Assembly: GCF_003725415.1 (NCBI RefSeq)
Contig: NZ_RJQC01000001.1
Location: 581,361 to 645,360 of the forward strand
Direction of reading: 5' to 3'
Origin: Absicoccus porci
GTDB lineage: Bacteria > Bacillota_I > Bacilli_A > Erysipelotrichales > Erysipelotrichaceae
Length of the DNA: 64,000 nt
This document shows positions 1 to 8,794 of the stretch, piece by piece. Both the position numbers and the translations under genes were made by a program. The notes below the pieces were generated by a model. It did no database searches and was not told the origin of the DNA. It was given only the letters and a program-made list of their open reading frames with translations. Position 1 is the stretch's first letter, and each line of letters opens with the position of its first letter.

Positions 1-444
1 CGAAATAAAGATCTTGTGATCCTGGAGGAAGAATTCAAAGCAAACAGCGATGCATTCTATTTGATGAGCGATGATGGAACAGCCGGTGAAAAAGGATTAG
101 TCACAAACAAGCTGGAAGAACTGATCCAGGCGGGTGAAAAGTTTGATGAAGTCGTAGCGATCGGACCATTGATCATGATGAAGTTTGTGTGTCTGACCAC
201 CAAAAAATACGATATTCCAACGGTCGTATCGATGAATCCGATCATGGTCGATGGAACCGGCATGTGCGGCTGCTGCCGATTGAGCGTTGGCGGCCAGATG
301 AAGTTTGCGTGCGTCGATGGACCAGACTTTGATGGCCATCAGGTAGATTTTGATGAAGCCATGTCACGCAATAAGACATATGCCGATTTTGAAGCACATG
401 CCCGTGAGAAAGCATGCAATCTGTTGAAAAAGGAGGTCGAGTAA
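1..444 (+). CDS. nfnA: NfnA-type ferredoxin-NADP reductase subunit alpha (5' truncated)
   Basis: C-terminal half of a PyrK/sulfide-dehydrogenase-like flavoprotein; the frame is open to base 1, so the gene starts outside the window. The visible part holds the end of the NAD-binding domain (acidic loop, then TDDGT-like DDGTAGEKG) and a Cys-rich [2Fe-2S] segment MCGCCRLSVGG with a further Cys in KFACVDGPDFDGH, the usual C-terminus of this family. With the next gene, which begins one base after its stop, it should form the NADH-dependent reduced ferredoxin:NADP oxidoreductase, a cytosolic flavin-based bifurcating enzyme making NADPH. The same fold also occurs as sulfide dehydrogenase subunit B, which sequence reading cannot exclude. 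Confidence 0.85.
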   Translation, partial: RNKDLVILEEEFKANSDAFYLMSDDGTAGEKGLVTNKLEELIQAGEKFDEVVAIGPLIMMKFVCLTTKKYDIPTVVSMNPIMVDGTGMCGCCRLSVGGQMKFACVDGPDFDGHQVDFDEAMSRNKTYADFEAHAREKACNLLKKEVE

Positions 445-445
445 G

Positions 446-1831
446 ATGGCCAATATGGAACCAAAGAAGACAGCCATGCCAACCCAGGATGCCGATGTAC
501 GCAAGAACAATTTCGATGAAGTAGCCCTGGGCTATACGGAAGAGATGGCCGTATTTGAATCGACCCGCTGCCTCAACTGCAAGAATCCAAGATGCGTAGC
601 TGGATGTCCCGTGAATATCCACATTCCGGATTTCATTGCGAAGATCACAGAAAAAGATTATGAAGGAGCCTACCAGATCATTTCATTGACGAGTTCTTTG
701 CCCGCTGTCTGCGGCCGTGTGTGTCCGCAGGAAAGCCAGTGTGAAAAGAACTGTGTGCGCGGTATCAAGGATGAACCAGTCGGTATCGGTCGTTTGGAAC
801 GATTTGTGGCGGATTATCATCGTGAACACAATAATACACAGGCAGAAAAGCCGGTATCCAATGGTCATAAGGTAGCAATCGTAGGTGCCGGACCAAGCGG
901 ATTGACCTGTGCGGGGGATCTGGCCAAAAAAGGCTATGAAGTCACGATCTTTGAAGCACTGCATGAAGCCGGCGGCGTATTGATGTATGGAATCCCGGAA
1001 TTCCGTCTGCCAAAGGCCATCGTAAAGAATGAGATCGAACAATTAAAAGGACTGGGCGTAAAGATCATCACCAACTTTGTGGTTGGGCGCAGTGATACCG
1101 TTGGTGCCTTGATGGAAGAAGATGGCTTTGAAGCGGTATTCATTGGTTCCGGAGCCGGACTTCCACGCTTTATGAATCTGCCAGGAGAAAACCTAAAAGG
1201 CGTATTCAGTGCCAATGAATTCCTGACCCGGATCAATTTGATGAAGGCCTATCAGCCAGATGCGAATACACCAATCTATTATCCGAAGAAATGTGTCGTT
1301 GTCGGCGGTGGAAATGTAGCGATGGATGCGGCTCGATGTGCCAGACGATTAGGAGCCGAAGTCCATATCGTGTATCGACGCAGCATGGAAGAGCTGCCAG
1401 CCCGAAAAGAAGAAGTTGAACATGCCCAGGAAGAGGGTATCGTCTTTGATCTGTTGAACAATCCAGTAGAAGTATTAGGTGATGAAAATGGCTGGGTGAA
1501 TCAGGTACGCTGCATCAAGATGGAACTGGGCGAACCGGATGAATCCGGCAGAAGAAGACCGGTACCGATCGAGGGCAGTGAATTTGAGATCGATGCCGAC
1601 TGCATGATCATGGCAATCGGAACGAGTCCAAATCCATTGATTCGATCGACCACAGAAGGATTGGAAGTCAATCGTAAAGGATGTCTGGTCGTGGATGAGA
1701 ATTTGATGACGACCAAAGAAGGCGTATATGCCGGTGGTGATGCGGTCACAGGTGCGGCTACGGTCATCAGTGCCATGGGTGCTGGAAAGCATGCGGCGGC
1801 TTCAATTGATGCGTATTTATCGAATAAATAG
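446..1831 (+). CDS. nfnB: NfnB / GltA-type NADPH oxidoreductase, subunit beta
   Basis: 461-residue homologue of the glutamate synthase small subunit and NfnB. N-terminal Fe-S part has CLNCKNPRCVAGCP and CGRVCPQESQCEKNC clusters (about residues 50-110), followed by two dinucleotide folds (GAGPSGLTCA near 150 and GGGNVAMDAAR near 290) and the C-terminal GDAVTGAATV FAD motif. The ATG follows an AAGGAGG inside the end of nfnA, so the two are translationally linked. There is no large glutamate synthase gene in view and the partner is the PyrK-like subunit, which favours NfnB over GltD. Codons are richer in G and C than in sepF just downstream. Confidence 0.88.
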   Translation: MANMEPKKTAMPTQDADVRKNNFDEVALGYTEEMAVFESTRCLNCKNPRCVAGCPVNIHIPDFIAKITEKDYEGAYQIISLTSSLPAVCGRVCPQESQCEKNCVRGIKDEPVGIGRLERFVADYHREHNNTQAEKPVSNGHKVAIVGAGPSGLTCAGDLAKKGYEVTIFEALHEAGGVLMYGIPEFRLPKAIVKNEIEQLKGLGVKIITNFVVGRSDTVGALMEEDGFEAVFIGSGAGLPRFMNLPGENLKGVFSANEFLTRINLMKAYQPDANTPIYYPKKCVVVGGGNVAMDAARCARRLGAEVHIVYRRSMEELPARKEEVEHAQEEGIVFDLLNNPVEVLGDENGWVNQVRCIKMELGEPDESGRRRPVPIEGSEFEIDADCMIMAIGTSPNPLIRSTTEGLEVNRKGCLVVDENLMTTKEGVYAGGDAVTGAATVISAMGAGKHAAASIDAYLSNK

Positions 1832-1858
1832 GCTTATATATTTTTATTTTACTTTATC

Positions 1859-1886
1859 TTTTCAAAACAAAGATATGTGTTATAAT
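1859..1886 (+). promoter_or_regulatory. candidate promoter of sepF-ylmH
   Basis: TTTTCA (1859-1864), 16 nt, TATAAT (1881-1886) ahead of sepF. The -10 is consensus, the -35 is weak. It separates the sepF operon from nfnAB. Confidence 0.5.
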
Positions 1887-1909
1887 TATACGCGATAGGA
1901 GGTTGTTCC

Positions 1910-2353
1910 ATGGGATTTATGGATAAGATTCATGAATTTGTCAATCCAGAAATGGAAGAAGACGAATACGAAGACGACGAAGAAGTGGTAACAGGTGCAG
2001 ATACGGAAGAAGAAAATCAAGAAACACAAAACCGTTATGAGCGCCCAAAAAACCGTGCGAATACAAATGCTTTGAGTGCAAGCACCAAGATGGTTCTATT
2101 TGAACCCCGTGGATTTGGTGAAGTAGAAGAAGTTGGTACACGTTTAAAAGAAGGACGTGCCGTTGTAGTTAATTTACATAAATTAGATCGTGATTATGCA
2201 CAACGCACAATTGATTTTTTGACAGGTGTGGTTTTTGCGTTAGATGGTAAAATTCAAAAGATTGGTCAAAATGTCATTTTATGTTCTCCAGCAGCTATCG
2301 ATGTAGCTGGTTCTATCTCGGTTGACGATACGGACGATCTTGACGAAGAATAG
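1910..2353 (+). CDS. sepF: cell division protein SepF
   Basis: 147 residues, the usual SepF size. Starts with the amphipathic MGFMDKIHEFVNP membrane-binding helix, then an acidic low-complexity linker (EEDEYEDDEEVV, residues 16-40) and the SepF core with EPRGFGEVEEVGTRLKEGR and the LDGKIQKIGQNVILCSP end. SepF tethers FtsZ to the membrane and shapes the division septum. AGGAGG lies 6 nt before the ATG. In other Gram-positives it sits in the ylmE-sepF-ylmG-ylmH-divIVA-ileS string; here ylmG and divIVA are missing from between sepF and ileS. Confidence 0.93.
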   Translation: MGFMDKIHEFVNPEMEEDEYEDDEEVVTGADTEEENQETQNRYERPKNRANTNALSASTKMVLFEPRGFGEVEEVGTRLKEGRAVVVNLHKLDRDYAQRTIDFLTGVVFALDGKIQKIGQNVILCSPAAIDVAGSISVDDTDDLDEE

Positions 2354-3095
2354 CCATTTCAATAAGAGAGGTCATGAGGAGTTTATCGCAAAGGTTCAAG
2401 ATGATATAAAATTATCTTCGATGCGATATCAACCGGTCGTGACCTCTTTTTTAACGCCTTCTCAGGCGCAGATGCTGCCTCCCATCGTAGGAAAATCGAT
2501 GTTTGTGTATATGTCTGGAGGATATGCACAAGCTCAACGAAAAGTAGCTTGTATCAGTCCGTATGAATTGGAGAATGTCGATTATTTTATTGATTGTTTG
2601 GTCTCAAAATACGATGCACGATATAAAGTATTACGGCATCCAGATGTGTTAGGGGCTTTATTGCACTTGGGCATTGAGCGAGATCAACTTGGCGATATTC
2701 TTGTGAATCAAGAGGAAATTGTACTTTTTTGTACATCACATATGGCTGATTTTATTATGGATGCTTGTATCAAAATTGGTCGATGTCCCATTCATTTTGA
2801 AATTGATAATGCTCATGAAGTACAAGGGGTTTCTTATGAGGAAATACGAGTGAATTGTTCGAGTTTACGAATGGATGCGATCGTAGCGCAATTGGCTCAT
2901 TGTTCCCGTACCAAAGCATCGAAAATGATTGCTTCCGGATTGGTAAAATTGAATGATGTCGTTCTTGAAGAAAATGGGCAATTATGCGATAATGATTACG
3001 TTTCAATACGAAAGGTAGGGCGATTCCAATTTAAAGAAGTTGTTGCAACTTCAAAGAAGAATCGATTGATCTTACGTTTCTTGAAATTTCAATAG
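2340..3095 (+). CDS. ylmH: YlmH-type S4-domain RNA-binding protein
   Basis: About 252 residues. The N-terminal two thirds match the YlmH fold (FLTPSQAQMLPPI, then GALLHLGIERDQLGDI); the C-terminal S4 domain runs from about residue 175 (SLRMDAIVAQLAHCSRTKASKMIASGLVKLN). YlmH rescues stalled 50S subunits in Bacillus and is linked with division genes. The start is uncertain: the frame overlaps the end of sepF and offers only TTG codons at 2322 and 2340, neither with a clear Shine-Dalgarno, so translational coupling to sepF is likely. Confidence 0.85.
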   Translation: MTKNSHFNKRGHEEFIAKVQDDIKLSSMRYQPVVTSFLTPSQAQMLPPIVGKSMFVYMSGGYAQAQRKVACISPYELENVDYFIDCLVSKYDARYKVLRHPDVLGALLHLGIERDQLGDILVNQEEIVLFCTSHMADFIMDACIKIGRCPIHFEIDNAHEVQGVSYEEIRVNCSSLRMDAIVAQLAHCSRTKASKMIASGLVKLNDVVLEENGQLCDNDYVSIRKVGRFQFKEVVATSKKNRLILRFLKFQ

Positions 3096-3313
3096 CGATG
3101 ATAAAGACACGTTATATGGATGGAGCTATTCAGAGAGCAACAGTTTGGTGAGAAGTTGTATAGGAAGTGCATATAATATCACTTTGGAGCTAATGATTGG
3201 AATCGAGTACAGTCATTCGTAGAGCTTGCGTTAAAAGCATTGAGGGATCAAGGTTGACTTGATAACTAAGGTGGTACCGCGTTCAGACGTCCTTAGAAGG
3301 GACGTTTTTTTTA
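3096..3313 (+). promoter_or_regulatory. T-box leader of ileS (Ile, ATC specifier)
   Basis: The distal AGAGAGC...GGTGAGA elements of stem I lie near 3130-3153, the specifier loop holds ATC at 3178-3180 followed by ACTTTGGAGC, the conserved T-box AAGGTGGTACCGCG is at 3268-3281, and the terminator stem ACGTCC/GGACGT with a U-run covers 3286-3313. Uncharged tRNA-Ile should stabilise the antiterminator and allow ileS transcription. The 5' limit is approximate. Confidence 0.93.
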
Positions 3314-3329
3314 TGGAAGGAGATCAAAT

Positions 3330-6059
3330 ATGGACTACAAAGACACGTTACACATGCCAAAAACGGATTTTGAAATGCGTGGAAATCTAGTAAAAAAAGA
3401 GCCTAAAATTCAAAAACGTTGGCAAGACATTGATCTATATGGAAAGATGTTAGAAAAAAGAAAGGATGCACAACCATTTGTATTACATGATGGTCCACCC
3501 TATGCGAATGGAGATATCCATTTGGGTCATGCATTAAATAAAATCTTAAAAGATGTGATCAATCGTTCCAGATATATGGCTGGATATAAAGTGCCATATA
3601 TTCCTGGTTGGGATACCCATGGATTACCAATTGAGACAGCTGTCACAAAAGCCGGCTATGATCGTAAAAAGATGGGTATTGCGGAATTTCGTAAGATTTG
3701 TCACGATTATGCGTTGGAACAAGTAGCTCGTCAAAAAGCAGGATTCTTAGCTTTAGGATCGATTGGTGATTATGACCATCCATATATTACGTTACAAAAA
3801 GAGTTTGAAGCCAAACAAATTGAAGTTTTTGGCAAGATGGCTTTGGATGGTTTGATCTATAAAGGATTAAAACCAGTCTATTGGTCTCCAAGTAGTGAAA
3901 CAGCTTTGGCCGAAGCAGAAGTTGAATATAAAGATATGAAGACACCAACCATCTATGTCAAATTCAAAGTCAAAGATGGTAAAGGCTTGTTAGATGATGA
4001 TACCTATTTCGTTATTTGGACAACAACGCCATGGACCATTCCTGCCAACCAAGGTATTTCCTTAAACCCTCGTATGACATATGCCGTAGTTGATACCGAT
4101 AAGGGAAAACTGGTTATGTTGGAAATGTTGGTGGATCAATTGTGCAAAGATTTTGGATGTGAACGTTATGAAATTATAAAAACATTCAAAGGACAAGAAG
4201 CGGAATATATCACATATGAACATCCTCTCTATGCCAATGATCCAAGTCATGTCAATAGTGAAGGCATCGTGATGTTAGCGGATTACGTTACTGAAGATGC
4301 CGGTACTGGTTGTGTCCACACGGCTAGTGGATTTGGTGCGGATGACTTCTATACTGTACATTCTCGTTATAAAATGGACGTTTTAAACAATGTCGATGAT
4401 CAAGGACGTTTAACCGAAGAAGCTGGTGAATTCTTAGCTGGTCAGTCGGTTTGGGAAGCCAATAAGACGGTTACTGTTAAATTGGATGAATTGGGTGTGT
4501 TATTAAAATTAGCTTGGTTGACACATAGTTATCCTCATGATTGGCGTACAAAACAACCTATTATTTATCGTGCGACAACCCAATGGTTCTGTTCGATTGA
4601 TAAGATTCGTGATCAATTGCTTAAAGAAATTGATAATGTAGAATGGATTCCTAGTTGGGGACAACAACGTATGCATAACATGATTGCCGATCGTGATGAT
4701 TGGTGTATTTCTCGTCAACGTGCATGGGGTGTACCAATTCCAATCATCTATGCTGAAGATGATACGCCATTGATGGAAAAAGAAATCTTTGATCATGTTG
4801 CGAAATTAGTGGCTCAATATGGTTCTAACGTTTGGTTTGAACGTGATGTCAAAGATTTATTACCAGAAGGATATACTTCCGAACATTCACCAAATGGAAA
4901 ATTCCATAAAGAAATGGATACAATGGATGTTTGGTTTGATTCTGGTTCCAGTCATACCGGTGCCATGATGGCAAGAGGTCTTGGATATCCAGCCGATTTG
5001 TACTTTGAAGGTTCGGACCAATATCGTGGATGGTTTAACTCGAGCTTGATCGTTGGTACGGCTGTTCATGGTCATTCACCATATAAACAAGCTTTATCTC
5101 ATGGCTTTGTTATGGATGAAAAAGGTGTGAAGATGTCTAAATCGCAATGGAATGCCGTTGCTCCAGGACAAATCACAAAGAAATATGGTGCTGATGTATT
5201 GCGTTTATGGGCGGCAAGCGTTGATTATCAAGCCGATGTTTCCATGGGAAATAAGATCATGAAACAAATGGCAAATCAATATCGTAAGATTCGTAATACC
5301 TTGCGTTTCTGTATGGCCAATTTGGATAATCAAACTTTCACGAAGGAAAACTGTTTACCATTCGGTGAATTAGCTCCATTGAATCAATACATCTTGGTTC
5401 GTTTAAAACAAACCATTGATGATGTGGAATTGGCTTATAAAGAATATCGTTTTGCGGATGCCGTATCGGCCTTAACGAATTTGATGACGAATGAATTATC
5501 TGCTTATTATATGGATTATACAAAGGATATCTTGTATTGTGATGAAACAGATAGTCGTGATCGTCGTGAAGTGCAAACGGTTTTGTATACAGCAACTGAA
5601 GTTTTGGCAAAATTATGGACACCAGTTCTTCCTCATACCATGGAAGAAGTTAATGATTATATGAAATGGAATGATGTTTCCATTCAATTGGAAGACTTCC
5701 CAACATTAACATTGGATTTTGATCAAGATGCTTTATTAAAAGATATGGATGTCTTGTTTGAACTACGCAAGAAAGTCTTAAAAGCTTTGGAAGATGCACG
5801 TCATGAAGATATGATTGGTAAGGGATTAGAAGCGCAATTGATCTTGCATTTGGATGATGAAACCAAAGGTGTGTTAAATCGTATCGTTCCAAATCCTGCA
5901 CAATGGTTCATTGTTTCCAAAGTAACATTTGCAGATGCTGGCGATGAAGTTGTCGTAGCCAAAGCGGATGGTCATGTATGTCCTCGTTGCTGGAATGTAA
6001 CGGAAGCTGATCATGAAGATGGCTTATGCGATCGTTGTCATGCAGTGATGTCTAAGTAA
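3330..6059 (+). CDS. ileS: isoleucyl-tRNA synthetase
   Basis: 909 residues, normal for bacterial IleRS. Class I signatures: HIGH variant HLGH at residues 64-67 within PPYANGDIHLGHALNK, and KMSKS near residue 600. The CP1 editing domain lies between them. The C-terminus carries the zinc-binding pairs CPRC and CDRC (about 883-905) typical of the eubacterial enzyme. ATG preceded by GGAAGGAG right behind the T-box terminator. Charges tRNA-Ile in the cytosol. Confidence 0.97.
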   Translation: MDYKDTLHMPKTDFEMRGNLVKKEPKIQKRWQDIDLYGKMLEKRKDAQPFVLHDGPPYANGDIHLGHALNKILKDVINRSRYMAGYKVPYIPGWDTHGLPIETAVTKAGYDRKKMGIAEFRKICHDYALEQVARQKAGFLALGSIGDYDHPYITLQKEFEAKQIEVFGKMALDGLIYKGLKPVYWSPSSETALAEAEVEYKDMKTPTIYVKFKVKDGKGLLDDDTYFVIWTTTPWTIPANQGISLNPRMTYAVVDTDKGKLVMLEMLVDQLCKDFGCERYEIIKTFKGQEAEYITYEHPLYANDPSHVNSEGIVMLADYVTEDAGTGCVHTASGFGADDFYTVHSRYKMDVLNNVDDQGRLTEEAGEFLAGQSVWEANKTVTVKLDELGVLLKLAWLTHSYPHDWRTKQPIIYRATTQWFCSIDKIRDQLLKEIDNVEWIPSWGQQRMHNMIADRDDWCISRQRAWGVPIPIIYAEDDTPLMEKEIFDHVAKLVAQYGSNVWFERDVKDLLPEGYTSEHSPNGKFHKEMDTMDVWFDSGSSHTGAMMARGLGYPADLYFEGSDQYRGWFNSSLIVGTAVHGHSPYKQALSHGFVMDEKGVKMSKSQWNAVAPGQITKKYGADVLRLWAASVDYQADVSMGNKIMKQMANQYRKIRNTLRFCMANLDNQTFTKENCLPFGELAPLNQYILVRLKQTIDDVELAYKEYRFADAVSALTNLMTNELSAYYMDYTKDILYCDETDSRDRREVQTVLYTATEVLAKLWTPVLPHTMEEVNDYMKWNDVSIQLEDFPTLTLDFDQDALLKDMDVLFELRKKVLKALEDARHEDMIGKGLEAQLILHLDDETKGVLNRIVPNPAQWFIVSKVTFADAGDEVVVAKADGHVCPRCWNVTEADHEDGLCDRCHAVMSK

Positions 6060-6067
6060 TGGTATAA

Positions 6068-6098
6068 AGCTATGCTCGTAAGAGCATGGCTTTTTTTT
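6068..6098 (+). terminator. intrinsic terminator of ileS
   Basis: Stem AGCTATGCTC/GAGCATGGCT with a GTAA loop followed by eight T. Confidence 0.85.
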
Positions 6099-6213
6099 AT
6101 GAAGACGATTCAGCATCAGTAGTTCAGATACACTGTCGTATATTAATAGAAATGCTTATTATTACGGGATCTAGATTGAACAAGATAATTACTATATGTA
6201 TCCAAACACGATG

Positions 6214-6250
6214 AAAAGGCTTGAACTCTTGCCAAGCAAGAAATCAAGCC
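6214..6250 (-). terminator. probable terminator of ilvA (minus strand)
   Basis: GGCTTGA/TCAAGCC arms (6218-6224 and 6244-6250) with an inner CTTG/CAAG pair; read on the minus strand the stem is followed by TTTTC. It lies just past the ilvA stop. Confidence 0.6.
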
Positions 6251-6285
6251 TTAATCTCTATTTAACATTATTAACTTCGTTTCTA

Positions 6286-7491
6286 TTATTGTCTTTCTCT
6301 AACAATTTGAAAGCCATGATCATTTAAATCTTTTTTTATGATATTCAAATGATCTTTATTTCTTGTTTCTACTGTAATTTTTAAGAAGCAGTCATTGATA
6401 GCCAAATCTGGATCGGCATTATCATAGTCAACCGCAACAACATTACCGCCATTATCGGCGATGATTTTTGATACATCGGTCAATTGGCCTGGCTTATCTG
6501 TTAATTGAATGATAAAGCTTGTCTTACGTCCAGAAAGCAATAAACCACGTGTAATGACACGATCAATGATATTGACATCAATATTACCGCCAGAAACAAT
6601 GCAGACAATATTTTTACCTTGTAGTGGAATCTTATTAAACATAGCAGCAGCAACGGATACGGCACCAGCACCTTCTGCAACTACTTTCTGTTTTTCTAGT
6701 AACGTTAAGATGGAAGCGGCGATTTCATCTTCGGTTACAGTAAAGATATCATCGACATAGTTGGATACAATTTCAAATGGAATATCACCAGGATGTTTTA
6801 CTGCAATACCATCAGCAAATGTATTCGCTGTATCCAATGTGATTTGTTTTCCTTCATGGAAAGAACGATACATACTTGGTGCACCAGCAGCTTGTACACC
6901 ATAGATTTTGATATCTGGTTTCATGCTCTTTGCTGCAAAAGCAACACCAGAAATCAATCCACCACCACCAATAGGTACGACAATAGCATCTACGGAATCA
7001 AGATCTTCTAGGATTTCAAGACCAATGGTTCCTTGGCCGGCAATGACATCTTCATCATCGTATGGATGAACAAACGTATATCCCTTTTCTTCCGCCATTT
7101 TAGCAGCTAGTGCATAGGCTTCATCATACGCACCTTGTGCTAAACAAACTTCAGCACCATAACTCTTGGTTGCTTCAATTTTGGAGATAGGAGCATTGTC
7201 TGGCATACAAATTGTACATTTGATACCTTCTTGTTGCGCGGCAAGAGCAACACCTTGCGCATGATTACCAGCACTGGAAGCAATGATTCCACGAGCTTTT
7301 TCTTCTTCGGTCAATCGGGAAATTTTAAAATAAGAACCACGAATCTTAAAGGATCCGGTACGTTGTAAATTCTCTGTTTTTAAATAAATATGATTGGTAT
7401 CGCTTAAATCAAAAGCAGGGATTACAGATGTTTTGCGAATTACTTTTTTTAAGACATTTTTTGCTGAATAAACTTTATCAATTGTTAGCAT
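6286..7491 (-). CDS. ilvA: threonine ammonia-lyase (threonine deaminase) with ACT domain
   Basis: 401 residues from the ATG at 7491, chosen because AAGGAGATAAAT precedes it; an upstream in-frame ATG at 7515 has no such site. PLP fold type II with the lysine in GSFKIRGS (K49) and the glycine loop SGGNIDVN. The last 70 residues form an ACT-like regulatory domain (FIIQLTDKPGQLTDVSKIIADNG). The short single-ACT form occurs in both biosynthetic and catabolic (TdcB-like) enzymes; the surrounding ilv and leu genes favour making 2-oxobutyrate for isoleucine. Transcribed away from the DUF815 gene from overlapping promoters. Confidence 0.9.
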   Translation of the reverse strand: MLTIDKVYSAKNVLKKVIRKTSVIPAFDLSDTNHIYLKTENLQRTGSFKIRGSYFKISRLTEEEKARGIIASSAGNHAQGVALAAQQEGIKCTICMPDNAPISKIEATKSYGAEVCLAQGAYDEAYALAAKMAEEKGYTFVHPYDDEDVIAGQGTIGLEILEDLDSVDAIVVPIGGGGLISGVAFAAKSMKPDIKIYGVQAAGAPSMYRSFHEGKQITLDTANTFADGIAVKHPGDIPFEIVSNYVDDIFTVTEDEIAASILTLLEKQKVVAEGAGAVSVAAAMFNKIPLQGKNIVCIVSGGNIDVNIIDRVITRGLLLSGRKTSFIIQLTDKPGQLTDVSKIIADNGGNVVAVDYDNADPDLAINDCFLKITVETRNKDHLNIIKKDLNDHGFQIVRERQ

Positions 7492-7515
7492 ATTTATCTC
7501 CTTGTATATCTTCAA

Positions 7516-7537
7516 TTATAGCATAAAATGGTATAAT
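7516..7537. promoter_or_regulatory. back-to-back promoters of ilvA and the DUF815 gene
   Basis: Plus strand: extended -10 TGGTATAAT (TATAAT at 7532-7537). Minus strand: TATAAT at 7521-7516 preceded by TGC. The two -10 elements are only 10 bp apart, so polymerases on the two strands would compete. Confidence 0.6.
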
Positions 7538-7563
7538 AGACCCATAAATATAGAGGAAGGCCT

Positions 7564-8760
7564 ATGAATATAAAAAATTGGAATTTAGCTTTAAAAACAC
7601 TTACGATCTTTCGTCATCTACAAGATGATTTGGTATTTTCGTCATTTACGAATTTATTAGATACCGATATAACCGATACGGAAGCTTTCATTGAAAATTA
7701 TTGTGGATTCGTATCCAATCTGTACCAAAAGAATACTAACTGGACAGATTATCTATATCAATGGATCATCAATGATGAGAATGTCTATGTGCATCAAGTC
7801 GCCACACAACGACCCATTTCACCAATGATCCAAGCCACAGTCAAACATGAATTGATGCTTTTAGAAAAAGTATCTCAGTTGACCAGTAAAGAAGTATTAA
7901 AAGCCATTGATTATCCAGGTTTTTTACCACAATGGGAAACAAGTTCGATGGATTTTTATACTTCGTATCAAAAATATTTGGAAGATTTGCCATATCGTGG
8001 TTATGGTATGTTTAGCAAATATCGTGCTTTCTGCATTCAAAATGGGAAGTTGGTTGGTGTATCGCATCCCGATCCCCAACGACTCTCTGATTTAATTGGA
8101 TACGAAAGAGAAAGAAAACAAGTCATCAAAAATACGTTGGGGTTCTTACAAGGTTTGGATGCCAATAATGTCTTATTGTATGGGGATGCCGGTACAGGTA
8201 AATCTTCTACAGTTAAGGCAATCGTAAATGAATATTATAAACAAGGATTGCGCTTGATTGAAATTAAAAAAGATCAGCTATATGTATTACCAGATATCAT
8301 GGATAGTTTAGTGGATAATCCATTGCATTTTATCTTATTTATTGATGATTTGAGCTTTAAAGAAAATGATGATGATTTTATTGCCTTAAAGAACATTTTA
8401 GAAGGTGGTATTGCCCATAATCAAAAGAACTGTGTTGTTTATGCAACCAGCAATCGTCGTCATTTTGTGCAGGAAAATATGAGAAATCGTGATGGTGGAG
8501 AAATCTTCCGTAATGATTCAATCCAAGAAACCATGAGTTTAGCAGCTCGTTTTGGCTTGACGGTTACTTTCAGCAAGCCGTTAAAAGATTTGTATTTGGA
8601 AATTGTGATGCAATTAGCGGATTCCTATGGAATACAAATGGATCGCGATGAATTAGCTATTAAAGCCGAAGCGTATGCAATTCGACACAGTGGTCGCAGT
8701 CCTAGAACAGCCAAACAATTTATCGAATCAACCAAAATTGATGAAAACACAAAGAATTAA
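7564..8760 (+). CDS. AAA+ ATPase, DUF815 family
   Basis: 398 residues. An N-terminal helical part of unknown role (1-190) precedes a P-loop ATPase domain: Walker A GDAGTGKSS (about 206-214), Walker B HFILFIDDLSF (about 256-266) and an arginine-rich sensor region (SGRSPRTAKQFI) near the end. This arrangement matches the DUF815 family of predicted ATP-binding proteins, whose function is not established. GAGGAAGG precedes the ATG. Neighbours give no functional clue; it shares only a bidirectional terminator with ilvD. Confidence 0.8.
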   Translation: MNIKNWNLALKTLTIFRHLQDDLVFSSFTNLLDTDITDTEAFIENYCGFVSNLYQKNTNWTDYLYQWIINDENVYVHQVATQRPISPMIQATVKHELMLLEKVSQLTSKEVLKAIDYPGFLPQWETSSMDFYTSYQKYLEDLPYRGYGMFSKYRAFCIQNGKLVGVSHPDPQRLSDLIGYERERKQVIKNTLGFLQGLDANNVLLYGDAGTGKSSTVKAIVNEYYKQGLRLIEIKKDQLYVLPDIMDSLVDNPLHFILFIDDLSFKENDDDFIALKNILEGGIAHNQKNCVVYATSNRRHFVQENMRNRDGGEIFRNDSIQETMSLAARFGLTVTFSKPLKDLYLEIVMQLADSYGIQMDRDELAIKAEAYAIRHSGRSPRTAKQFIESTKIDENTKN

Positions 8761-8765
8761 AAAGA

Positions 8766-8792
8766 GGCTCAAGCATTTGCTTGAGCCATTTC
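8766..8792. terminator. bidirectional terminator between DUF815 gene and ilvD
   Basis: Perfect 9-bp stem GGCTCAAGC/GCTTGAGCC with ATTT loop, T-rich on the plus side and A-run on the other side, so it can serve both converging genes. Confidence 0.8.
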
Positions 8793-8794
8793 TT

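Noticed and set aside
242..622. 126-residue minus-strand frame across nfnA-nfnB
   Set aside because: Shadow of two real genes, spanning their junction, with no motif.
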